Shown here: one piece after another, positions 1 through 7,162 of the stretch
Position numbering within the stretch: the stretch's first letter is position 1
How the letters are laid out: each line of letters begins with the position of its first letter
Origin: an uncultured Ruminococcus sp.
Lineage (GTDB): Bacteria; Bacillota; Clostridia; Oscillospirales; Ruminococcaceae
Assembly: GCF_946415235.1 (NCBI RefSeq)
Contig: NZ_CAMKRR010000027.1
Span: 1 to 32,205, forward strand
Direction: 5' to 3'
DNA: 32,205 bases
Position numbers and translations under genes: made by a program
The notes under the pieces: generated by a model
The model's database searches: none
Seen by the model: the letters and a program-made list of their open reading frames with translations, nothing else
Told to the model about the DNA's origin: nothing

Positions 1-1299
1 AGTGCTGTTGAAAAAGATCTTATAGACATCGGCGAATGTATAGATATGCATCAGGGCTGTGCATTCTGGGGCGCATATGATGTGTTCAGCTATTTTGACG
101 ATCTTGTTTTGCTGGTACACGGAACTGCGGGATGTACAGCAAACAGACACTTCCTGACCTCCATGGGACAGATGGATAACTGTGACAAAAGAAGTCACCA
201 TACCACTGATATGAAGGAAAATGACATTATCTTCGGCGGAGAACAGAAGTTTATGGATTCTCTTGAGGAGGTAATGAAAAAAAATCCTGATAAAAACGTT
301 GCGGTCCTCACAAATTGCTGCACGGATATTATAGGCGATGACGTTGAAGGCTGTATCGAATCTCTGCCTGATGAGGACAGAAAAAGAGTAATATTCATGA
401 ATACTGGCGGATACTCGGGCAAGACCTATCGTGACGGCACCGAGAACGCATTTAGACTTCTTGCCGAAAAGCTTTACTCCTTCGGAAGAAGTAAGGACAG
501 GGAACAGAAGGGTTCAGTCAATCTTTTCACGAGAAGATGGCTGTGGGATCCCACGAAAAAGAAGGAAATTGACGAGATAAAACGCGATCTTGGTCTTATC
601 GGATTGAAGATGAACGAAGTATTCGATCACGGCTTCAATATGGAAAGACTTGAAAAGATGTCAGAGGCTGATGTGAACGTATCTCTTTGTCCGTTTTACT
701 CACGGGGCTTTTTCGACCAGCTCAGGACTCTCGGCGGTATTGATTATGTGGATTCATCGGCGCCGGTCGGACTTGAAGCAACTATGCGCTGGTTGGAGGA
801 TATAGCCCGTAAGCTTTCAATGGATATCTCATACATATATGAAAACGAGGAGATCTCGGAGCTCTTCCGCATGAGATATGAGCTCAGGAAAAAGATCGGC
901 AGCGGCAGGAAATGTGTGATATGGAACCAGACAGGCGACAGACTTCTCTCTCTTGTCAAGCTCGCTTCTGAACTTGGTATGGAGCCCGTTATCGTGGGCA
1001 TAGAATTGTCAACTATGCGTGAAAAGTTCCACATATTCAAAAAGGAAGTATGTGAGGGCGGAGTAGAAGCAGCGGTATATCCGTCAAAGTACATTGATGA
1101 GATACGGGAGCTTGTAAATGAACTTGATGACCCTTTGATATTCTGTAATGATAATTTTTTCAGCGGAAAGAAAGTATTCAGGTACAGATTTGCTCATAAT
1201 CCCGTTTATGGTCTGAACGGAGCAAGAAGTATTTTTACAGCACTTAATGAAACTCTGGACACACCTATGAATAATTATTCGATTTTTTTGGAGAAGTAA
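1..1299 (+). CDS. Nitrogenase component 1-like subunit, NifD/NifE-type (5' end outside window)
   Basis: This is an alpha-type subunit of the nitrogenase/NifEN-like family, which binds iron-sulfur clusters and is normally reduced by a NifH-type ATPase. The frame is open from base 1; the first Met is at 46, but codons before it (ending GECID) look like real protein, so the start is probably upstream. Counting from that Met, Cys5 (in QGCAFWGA), Cys30 (in VHGTAGC) and Cys91 (before TDIIGDD) match the three P-cluster-type cysteines, with the usual 25-residue spacing of the first two. Cys215 (in VSLCPFYS) falls where NifD has its cofactor-binding cysteine. Near the C terminus, the position of NifD's cofactor histidine appears to be Tyr388, with His384 nearby. 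At about 430 residues it is shorter than NifD. The next gene starts one base after the stop and encodes the partner. Whether it is catalytic (D-like) or a scaffold (E-like) cannot be told from sequence alone. Confidence 0.85.
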   Translation, partial: SAVEKDLIDIGECIDMHQGCAFWGAYDVFSYFDDLVLLVHGTAGCTANRHFLTSMGQMDNCDKRSHHTTDMKENDIIFGGEQKFMDSLEEVMKKNPDKNVAVLTNCCTDIIGDDVEGCIESLPDEDRKRVIFMNTGGYSGKTYRDGTENAFRLLAEKLYSFGRSKDREQKGSVNLFTRRWLWDPTKKKEIDEIKRDLGLIGLKMNEVFDHGFNMERLEKMSEADVNVSLCPFYSRGFFDQLRTLGGIDYVDSSAPVGLEATMRWLEDIARKLSMDISYIYENEEISELFRMRYELRKKIGSGRKCVIWNQTGDRLLSLVKLASELGMEPVIVGIELSTMREKFHIFKKEVCEGGVEAAVYPSKYIDEIRELVNELDDPLIFCNDNFFSGKKVFRYRFAHNPVYGLNGARSIFTALNETLDTPMNNYSIFLEK

Positions 1300-1300
1300 A

Positions 1301-2584
1301 ATGACTGAAGAAAAAAACTGTCTCGACTCTATCCGTAAATGCGGGATACTGGGCGTGAGCAGGATCGCAGCTCAGATAAAGGATGCTTCGGTCATCGTTC
1401 ACGGTCCGAAGGGATGCGTACTTCCCGCTTTTGAGGCTTCGCTCACGAATCCTCTCAGTATATCATATACGGAGATGTGCCGTGAAACCACGGTGTTTGG
1501 CGGTGAAGACGATATAGCCTATAAGATACGAAAGGAATATTTTACCAATAATCCCAGGATTATAGTTCTTATTTCCAGCTGTGCCTCGGAGATAATAGGC
1601 GACGATATAAAGGGCGTTATCCACAGCCTCGATCTTGATATTCCCATAATCACTGTTGAAGGCGGAAGCTTTATCAACGACCATATTTCAGGATGCAATA
1701 CGGCTATGGAGAGACTTGTTCACGAGCTCGGAGCCCCGCGTGATGAAAACAGTGAAATAGTAAATATCATCCCTCCCGTCGAAAAATACAGCGGCTGGAA
1801 GGACGACGGAGCATATCTGGTTAAACTCCTCGGAAAATTCGGTATATCCGCAAGGGTATTATTCTGCGGTGTAGATGTGGATGATATAAGGAATTATCCT
1901 TCGGCTGCTCTCAATGTTATCATTGACAGAGAATACGGATCAAAATTAGCGGAATACATGAATGAAGAATACGGTATCCCCTATATCAGCTGCGGTTATC
2001 CCATCGGACTGGAAGCTACGGATATGTTCGTTTCTTCGGTACTGCGTGCTCTCGGGCGCGAAAGCAGGGAAACCGACGAAATGCGCGATATGCTTCTGGA
2101 TGAAGTAAGGCAAAGCTTCAGAAACGGACTTGGAAGGGTTACCACTTTCAGATATCTGGAAGAGATATCTGACAAGAAGAAGATCATCGTGGGAAATTAC
2201 GATACGTCGGAAGCCTTCCTCAGATTCCTTGTGAAGGAATTTGACGATAATGTTGAAACGGTTATAGTAAAAAAACCGAAAACCGATGATAACATCGATT
2301 TAGAGGGCAGGCTGAAGGAAATATCCAGTGGGACCAATGTTATTTTTACCGATGACAGAGGCGAAATAATAGATCATATCCGAAACAATGATTACGATGT
2401 GATACTGGGCAGTGATAATGAATATCTTGCTGCTCAAGGCGAAAAGACATTCGCTTACATAAACGTTGAATATCCATGGGCAAGAAAAATAAACTTTATG
2501 CCCGATGGATTCGCTGGCTATGAAGGACTTCTCAGATTTATAGAAGTCTATTACAATAAAATAGCCGATAAATTTGATTTTTAG
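1301..2584 (+). CDS. Nitrogenase component 1-like subunit, NifK/NifN-type
   Basis: This is the probable beta-type partner of the preceding subunit, so the two would form an alpha2beta2 nitrogenase-like complex in the cytoplasm. Three cysteines sit where P-cluster ligands are expected: Cys14 (KCGILGVSR), Cys39 (VHGPKGC) and Cys94 (SSCASEIIGDD). The motif YPIGLEATD in the middle is typical of NifK/NifN proteins. At 427 residues it is near NifN size and clearly shorter than NifK (about 520). The start has a GGAGAAG ribosome site and follows the upstream stop by one base, so the pair is translationally linked. Family assignment is firm. The substrate is unknown; the presence of nifB- and nifV-like genes argues against the chlorophyll (BchNB) and coenzyme F430 (CfbD) branches. 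Confidence 0.85.
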   Translation: MTEEKNCLDSIRKCGILGVSRIAAQIKDASVIVHGPKGCVLPAFEASLTNPLSISYTEMCRETTVFGGEDDIAYKIRKEYFTNNPRIIVLISSCASEIIGDDIKGVIHSLDLDIPIITVEGGSFINDHISGCNTAMERLVHELGAPRDENSEIVNIIPPVEKYSGWKDDGAYLVKLLGKFGISARVLFCGVDVDDIRNYPSAALNVIIDREYGSKLAEYMNEEYGIPYISCGYPIGLEATDMFVSSVLRALGRESRETDEMRDMLLDEVRQSFRNGLGRVTTFRYLEEISDKKKIIVGNYDTSEAFLRFLVKEFDDNVETVIVKKPKTDDNIDLEGRLKEISSGTNVIFTDDRGEIIDHIRNNDYDVILGSDNEYLAAQGEKTFAYINVEYPWARKINFMPDGFAGYEGLLRFIEVYYNKIADKFDF

Positions 2585-2588
2585 GAGG
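2583..2588 (+). promoter_or_regulatory. Ribosome binding site AGGAGG fixing the start of the Cys-rich peptide
   Basis: AGGAGG overlaps the stop of the NifK/N-like gene and lies six bases before the ATG at 2595. It shows that the small peptide is translated from there and not from the in-frame ATG at 2574. Confidence 0.75.
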
Positions 2589-2594
2589 TACATC

Positions 2595-2789
2595 ATGGAA
2601 GACAAGGAAAAGTGCTGCTGTTGCTGCGGCGGAGAAGTACAGGAAAAGGAAAAGCTCAGCGTTGTGGAAGACGCAGAGATCAGGGACGATGATATGGATT
2701 TTGAGGAAGAGTTATGCTGTGAACTTTTCAGCCAGAAGATCCCTGAAAAAAGCGATACAGTAAAGAAAACAAGGAAAACATGTTGTTAA
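2595..2789 (+). CDS. 64-residue cysteine-rich acidic peptide, function unknown
   Basis: I do not recognise a family. The 64-residue product has nine cysteines: a run of five at residues 7-11 followed by Gly-Gly, a pair at 41-42 and a terminal pair at 63-64. The middle (about residues 25-43) is strongly acidic and the tail (57-61) is basic. There is no signal peptide or membrane segment. The ideal ribosome site and the position between the nitrogenase-like pair and the biosynthetic genes support a real gene. It could be a metallothionein-like iron, sulfur or molybdenum carrier, a scaffold peptide on which something is built (C-terminal Cys-Cys or the Gly-Gly as handles), or a subunit of the complex. 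These are inferences; only the composition and position are seen. Confidence 0.75.
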   Translation: MEDKEKCCCCCGGEVQEKEKLSVVEDAEIRDDDMDFEEELCCELFSQKIPEKSDTVKKTRKTCC

Positions 2790-2806
2790 AGAAAGGGTGA
2801 TCGTTG

Positions 2807-4006
2807 ATGTCTTGCACAAATACAAATGAAATGATAAAAAAGGCAAATGCTTCAATAATGTATACTACCAATCGTCCCGATATAGTTTTTGAAAAGGGAA
2901 AAGGGTCATATCTGTGGGACCTTAACGGTGATAAATATCTTGATATGATCCAGGGATGGGCAGTATGCTGCCTGGGACACTGTGCGCCTGTTATGCAGAA
3001 GGCACTTCGTGAACAGTCGGAACTGCTCATAAATCCAAGTCCGTCATATTATAATGTTCCCGCTATCGAACTGGCGGAGCTTCTGACAAGTATATCATGT
3101 ATGGATAAGGTGTTCTTTATCAATTCGGGAGCAGAGGCAAATGAAGGCGCAATAAAGCTTGCAAGGAAATACGGCAGCAAGTATAAAAACGGCGCTTATG
3201 AGATCATTACTGCAAAGAACAGCTTCCACGGAAGAACTCTTGCCACGATGTCGGCTTCGGGCAAGGAAAAGTGGAAGGATATCTATGCTCCCAAGGTAGA
3301 TGGATTTATCTGGGCAGAGTACAATAATATTGACGATATCAGAAAGAATATCAGCGATAAGACCTGTGCAATAATGCTTGAGCTCGTTCAGGGTGAAGGC
3401 GGCGTTATCGAATCCGAAAAAGATTATGTAAAGGAGATCAGAAGGATCTGCGACGAGAACGATATATTGCTTATTATAGACGAAGTCCAGACAGGAATAG
3501 GCAGACTCGGAACCATGTTCGGATATGAACTCTATGATATCGAGCCTGATATAATGACTCTTGCAAAGGGCATAGGAGGCGGCGTACCGCTTTCCGCTGT
3601 GTTGGCAAAGGACAGGGTTTGCTGCTTTGAGGCAGGAGATCAGGGCGGTACCTACAGCATGACTCCCATTGCTACTGCGGTAGGACTTTCGGTGGTAAAG
3701 GAAATAATCGACAAGGATATACTGAGCAACGTGAACGAGGTGGGAAGCTACTTCAGAGCAGAGCTTGACAAGCTTGTTGACAGTTATAAGATCGTATGCG
3801 GCACCCGTGGAAAGGGTCTGCTTCTGGCACTTGCATTTGAAGGAGCAGACTGTTCGGCGATACAGGCAGAATGTCTTAAAAACAAGCTGATAATCAATTC
3901 GCCGAACAAGAATACTCTGCGTTTCATGCCTGCACTCAATATCACAAAGGAAGAAGTTGACGAGTGTATCGCCATACTCAGATCTGTTCTTGACAAATTC
4001 AACTGA
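2807..4006 (+). CDS. Class III PLP-dependent aminotransferase (acetylornithine aminotransferase-like)
   Basis: This transfers amino groups between an amino-bearing carbon (often a terminal one) and 2-oxoglutarate or similar, using pyridoxal phosphate in the cytoplasm. Fold-type I class III marks are plain: SGAEANEGAIKLARK for phosphate binding, FHGRT, DEVQTGIGRLG with the PLP-pairing Asp, and LAKGIGGGVP with the Schiff-base Lys. At 399 residues it has the length of ArgD/AstC enzymes. The start is ATG 2807, with AAAGGGTGA eight bases before; TTG at 2804 is the alternative. There are no arginine genes around it, so it more likely makes or consumes an amino group on the product of this operon. 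The exact substrate is not predictable from sequence. Confidence 0.85.
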   Translation: MSCTNTNEMIKKANASIMYTTNRPDIVFEKGKGSYLWDLNGDKYLDMIQGWAVCCLGHCAPVMQKALREQSELLINPSPSYYNVPAIELAELLTSISCMDKVFFINSGAEANEGAIKLARKYGSKYKNGAYEIITAKNSFHGRTLATMSASGKEKWKDIYAPKVDGFIWAEYNNIDDIRKNISDKTCAIMLELVQGEGGVIESEKDYVKEIRRICDENDILLIIDEVQTGIGRLGTMFGYELYDIEPDIMTLAKGIGGGVPLSAVLAKDRVCCFEAGDQGGTYSMTPIATAVGLSVVKEIIDKDILSNVNEVGSYFRAELDKLVDSYKIVCGTRGKGLLLALAFEGADCSAIQAECLKNKLIINSPNKNTLRFMPALNITKEEVDECIAILRSVLDKFN

Positions 4007-4021
4007 TATGGAGGAGATATT

Positions 4022-4897
4022 ATGAAATTAAAGGGCATTTTTGCCGCTGTTGCAACTCCGTTTATCAATGGAGATATAGACGTTGAGGCATACACTTCAT
4101 ATATTGAATGGCTGATCGGTGAAGGCATAGACGGTATCGTTGTATGCGGAAGCACAGGCGAATCTTCTATGCTCTCATTCAAGGAGCATATAGAGCTCAT
4201 TAATATCACAAAGGACATTGTCAGGAACCGCATAACGATAATCGCCAACTGCGGAGCCAATTCCACAAGTGAAGCAGTATATCTGACACAGGAAGCCGAA
4301 AAGCTTGGCGTGGATGCTGTTCTTTCGGTAGTTCCGTATTATGTCAAGCCCACTCAGCAGGGACTTATCGAGCATTATACAGCTATACACAATGCTTCAA
4401 ATGTACCGATAATTATATATAACGTACCAAGCAGAACTGTCACCGACGCTTCTGTTGACACTATAGTTGAGCTGTCAAAGCTTGAGCGTATCATCGGTAT
4501 AAAGGAAGCATCGTCCGATATGGAAAAGGTCGCAGAGATCGTTGCGAAAACACCTGATAATTTTTCTGTATTATCCGGAAACGATTCCACATTCCTGCCA
4601 TTCCTTTCGGTAGGCGGCGATGGAGTTATCTCTGTTATCGCTAATGTCATCCCCGCAAGGTTCTCGGCACTCTACAAGGCTGTGGAGGAGAATGATCTGA
4701 GAAAGGCTATCGGACTGAACAGTGAGCTTCTTGCGCTGAACAAGGCGCTTTCATCAGAATCAAACCCCATTCCTGTGAAATATGCGCTTTATCGTATCGG
4801 AAAGATGAGAAACGAGCTAAGACTTCCGTTGACTCCGCTCAGAGCTGAAAATATGGAAATAATGGACAAAGCACTTGCTGACCTTGGTGTGGTTTGA
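4022..4897 (+). CDS. dapA: Dihydrodipicolinate synthase (DapA)-like aldolase
   Basis: This is a class I aldolase of the DapA/NanA family that joins pyruvate to an aldehyde through a lysine Schiff base. The catalytic set sits at the canonical positions: Lys161 (GIKEASS), Tyr133 and Arg138 (YNVPSRT), and the glycine-rich GSTGES at 43-48, where Ser44 replaces the more common Thr. The length of 291 residues matches DHDPS. Arg138 favours true dihydrodipicolinate synthase chemistry over sialic acid lyase. It sits 15 bases after the aminotransferase with a GGAGGA ribosome site. In this operon it could be a diverted copy that makes a lysine-pathway intermediate or condenses pyruvate with another aldehyde; an ordinary housekeeping dapA is also possible. 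Confidence 0.85.
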   Translation: MKLKGIFAAVATPFINGDIDVEAYTSYIEWLIGEGIDGIVVCGSTGESSMLSFKEHIELINITKDIVRNRITIIANCGANSTSEAVYLTQEAEKLGVDAVLSVVPYYVKPTQQGLIEHYTAIHNASNVPIIIYNVPSRTVTDASVDTIVELSKLERIIGIKEASSDMEKVAEIVAKTPDNFSVLSGNDSTFLPFLSVGGDGVISVIANVIPARFSALYKAVEENDLRKAIGLNSELLALNKALSSESNPIPVKYALYRIGKMRNELRLPLTPLRAENMEIMDKALADLGVV

Positions 4898-4923
4898 AAC
4901 AATAAATGATAAGAGGTAGAAAA

Positions 4924-5919
4924 ATGATATCTGGTTCAGAGTATGTTAACAAGCTTTTTGAAACGATGTATGCAAAATTCCTGGACACTATAGAGAAATA
5001 TGACCTTATCCCTGCGGATACAGAGAAAGTATGCTTAGGTATGTCAGGCGGCAAGGACGCTCAGGTAATGACGCTCCTTATGAATGAATACAAGAAAAGA
5101 GTCCGCCCTGACCTTGAGCTTGAGCTGCTCATAGTTAAGACTCCTTCATGGAAGTATGAGCCTGATAAGTATTATGCGGGAAATGAAGCTATGAAAGAAT
5201 ATGCAACTACTCAGAAAAAGTCAGTGGATACGACCATTGAATACTGGGAAAAGCAGGGAATCCCCACAAAGCTCATCAATTACGCTCCCGAGGTAAGCAA
5301 TGAGGTCATCATGCGTGCCGAAAAGCCGTGTGTAATGTGCTTTATAGGTCTTTACAGATCTTTATGCGGATATATCAAGGAGCAGTATGAACAGGGCAAG
5401 AAAACTGTTCTTTCCATAGGCATAACAAAGTTTGATCTTCTGTATGTACTTGAATCCCTTACTATCAGATCAAACGGTAATTCCTGGGAATATGACAAGC
5501 TCAATTCACCTGACAAATACTACTTCAACAGATTGCAGACAACATTTTTCTCTCCGTATCCCAAGCTCATTCTTGGTATACCCGGTACTGATGCGGCAAA
5601 GATAACTCCGATCATCAATCTTACCGATAATGAGACGAGAGAGCTGGCAAATCAGCTCGGTCTGCCCCGTATTCCCGATCCCTGCGCGAAGCTTCACGGA
5701 GAGAAATTCGTATCCGATAAGAGATACTTTGACAGCTACCTCGCAGGTACTACTACAGAGGATATCAATCTTGACCATATACACAGCGGATTCTTCTCCG
5801 ATTATCAGAGTCTGCTTGATACATTCACAAGGGTCGGTGTTCTGCCCCCCAAGTCAGAGCTTGATGGCCTAATGTATGAAGCTATAAACAATTCCAAAAT
5901 AACAGCTATATATGAATAA
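4924..5919 (+). CDS. PP-loop ATP pyrophosphatase, TtcA/TilS-like
   Basis: PP-loop enzymes adenylate a carbonyl so that sulfur or nitrogen can replace oxygen. The loop is MSGGKDAQ near residue 42, with Ala where TtcA has Ser. A CxxC (KPCVMC) in the middle and a further Cys in DPCAKLHG resemble the Fe-S cysteines of TtcA-type thiolases. The length is 331 residues. The start is ATG 4924, set by AGAGGT six bases before, rather than the ATG at 4906. It overlaps the next gene by eight bases. No tRNA-binding THUMP domain is visible, so it may act on a small molecule or a carrier-bound acyl group. By family logic it could introduce a thioamide, thiocarboxylate or amide; which one is unknown. Confidence 0.75.
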   Translation: MISGSEYVNKLFETMYAKFLDTIEKYDLIPADTEKVCLGMSGGKDAQVMTLLMNEYKKRVRPDLELELLIVKTPSWKYEPDKYYAGNEAMKEYATTQKKSVDTTIEYWEKQGIPTKLINYAPEVSNEVIMRAEKPCVMCFIGLYRSLCGYIKEQYEQGKKTVLSIGITKFDLLYVLESLTIRSNGNSWEYDKLNSPDKYYFNRLQTTFFSPYPKLILGIPGTDAAKITPIINLTDNETRELANQLGLPRIPDPCAKLHGEKFVSDKRYFDSYLAGTTTEDINLDHIHSGFFSDYQSLLDTFTRVGVLPPKSELDGLMYEAINNSKITAIYE

Positions 5920-6880
5920 TAATATTTTTATCCGCTCTTTTACCACTGTTATCCCTGATAAAAGAGTGAGTGCGGAAAAGATCTACTATGAACAGGCAGG
6001 ATCTCAGAGCGATGATGTACGGCAAGCCTTCATGAAGTTCAGTAAGGAAACGCACATTGATTCGGTGGCTGTTTTTGATGATGATACTGAATTTGGCCGT
6101 GCTGTGATGACGGCTGTAAAAACTGCAACGGATAATGCGGGAATATCTTTGGATTCAATAAAATATATAATTTTCGGCAACGAGCATCTGAATAATATAA
6201 ACGGATGCTCGCCGATACACGCTACAAAAACTCTTCTAAACGCAAAGAGTGCAAGGATACTTCCCGTCATGCATCCGTGTGCAGCTTTTTTGTCGGCTTT
6301 AGAGCTTTCAGGTAAGCTTTTAGGCAGTGAAAAAGAGGAAAATATTCTCTATATTACGGGATGCAGATGGAAAAGCAGCAAGGAGCGGTTCATAGGTTTT
6401 TCCATGCGTGGTGACGGAGCAGGAGCAGCTGTGATCTCCAATACCGGCGGTATATTCAGGGTGAATGGCTGTAATACCCGTTATCTTAATAATTCGCCTG
6501 TTGATATAAACGGTGAGCGCATTTCGGATCCGAATGTATGCCGTTTCAACCTTATCAGGAACGGCGCGGATTTTATCAATGAGTCTCTGAGCAGGAATAA
6601 TATCACGGCAGATGATATTGCCCGTATCATCCAGCCCAATGCAGGCCATAGGGTGTTCAGCGAGCTTTATCCGCATTTCGGGGATATCTCTCCGGAAAAG
6701 TTTTATCTTGATAATATCAGTGACGGCGGACATATCTGCGATATGGATATCCTTCGCAATCTTGCAGTCTACTGCGACGAGCAGAAGCTGGAGAGCGGTG
6801 ATATGCTGCTGCTTTATACTCCCGATGTGGAACAGAGCTTTGATATCAATTACTATTCGGCTCTTATCGAAAAAATATGA
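5912..6880 (+). CDS. Beta-ketoacyl-ACP synthase III-like protein with altered catalytic residues
   Basis: This thiolase-fold protein has the length (322 residues) and layout of FabH. The nucleophile region is HPCAAF with Cys123, and GDGAGAAV at about 167-174 is the usual glycine-rich strand. The canonical His (in HQAN) is replaced in the segment QPNAGHRVF, where a His is present at 246 but shifted, and the usual Asn (in GNTSAAS) seems to be His274 in DGGHIC. It may therefore not decarboxylate malonyl-ACP and could act as an acyltransferase or a condensing enzyme with another partner. It starts inside the PP-loop gene and is followed by an acyl carrier protein and an acyl ligase, so these three form an acyl-loading unit. 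Confidence 0.75.
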   Translation: MNNNIFIRSFTTVIPDKRVSAEKIYYEQAGSQSDDVRQAFMKFSKETHIDSVAVFDDDTEFGRAVMTAVKTATDNAGISLDSIKYIIFGNEHLNNINGCSPIHATKTLLNAKSARILPVMHPCAAFLSALELSGKLLGSEKEENILYITGCRWKSSKERFIGFSMRGDGAGAAVISNTGGIFRVNGCNTRYLNNSPVDINGERISDPNVCRFNLIRNGADFINESLSRNNITADDIARIIQPNAGHRVFSELYPHFGDISPEKFYLDNISDGGHICDMDILRNLAVYCDEQKLESGDMLLLYTPDVEQSFDINYYSALIEKI

Positions 6881-6895
6881 TATTCGGAGGAAATT

Positions 6896-7141
6896 ATGAA
6901 TAAGAAAGATGTTTGTGAATGTGTCCTTGAGGTCGTCCGTAATATCTCTGAGATCGATGATATCACATCAGAAACGCATACCGATGATGTGATGCTCGAT
7001 TCCATCGGCTGGATGAGTTGTCTTGTTGCTATTGAGAAAAAGCTGGGATGCGCTATTGATCCCAAGGTATTTTTCAGCAGCGGCAACACTTCGATAGGCG
7101 CACTTTGCGATTCGCTGCTGAAGTATTTTAATATTATATAA
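6896..7141 (+). CDS. Acyl carrier protein
   Basis: This 81-residue acidic four-helix protein carries intermediates on a phosphopantetheine arm. The attachment serine is Ser36 in the motif LDSIGWMSC, which matches the usual DSL/DSI signature, followed by an amphipathic helix with EKKLG. A GGAGG ribosome site precedes the ATG. It lies between the KAS III-like protein and an AMP-forming ligase, so it is very likely their shared carrier and not the fatty-acid ACP. Extra cysteines at residues 7 and 9 and within DSIGWMSC are unusual for an ACP. No phosphopantetheinyl transferase is in the window, so a host enzyme is presumed. Confidence 0.85.
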   Translation: MNKKDVCECVLEVVRNISEIDDITSETHTDDVMLDSIGWMSCLVAIEKKLGCAIDPKVFFSSGNTSIGALCDSLLKYFNII

Positions 7142-7162
7142 GTTATAAGAGGTGCATAGAAA

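Noticed and set aside
1..2584. Protochlorophyllide reductase (BchNB) or coenzyme F430 (CfbD) enzyme
   Set aside because: The operon has NifB- and NifV-like genes and no tetrapyrrole genes; those families do not need a NifB-type cluster. Not fully excluded without a tree.
1..2584. Conventional N2-fixing nitrogenase
   Set aside because: Both subunits are short, the cofactor histidine position is changed, nifE/nifN are missing from the window and assembly-line genes are interleaved. Upstream sequence could change this view.
3784..4266. 160-codon minus-strand reading frame opposite the aminotransferase and DapA-like genes
   Set aside because: It overlaps two well-supported genes, has no ribosome site and encodes no recognisable motif; a shadow frame. 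The other long minus-strand frames were rejected for the same reason.
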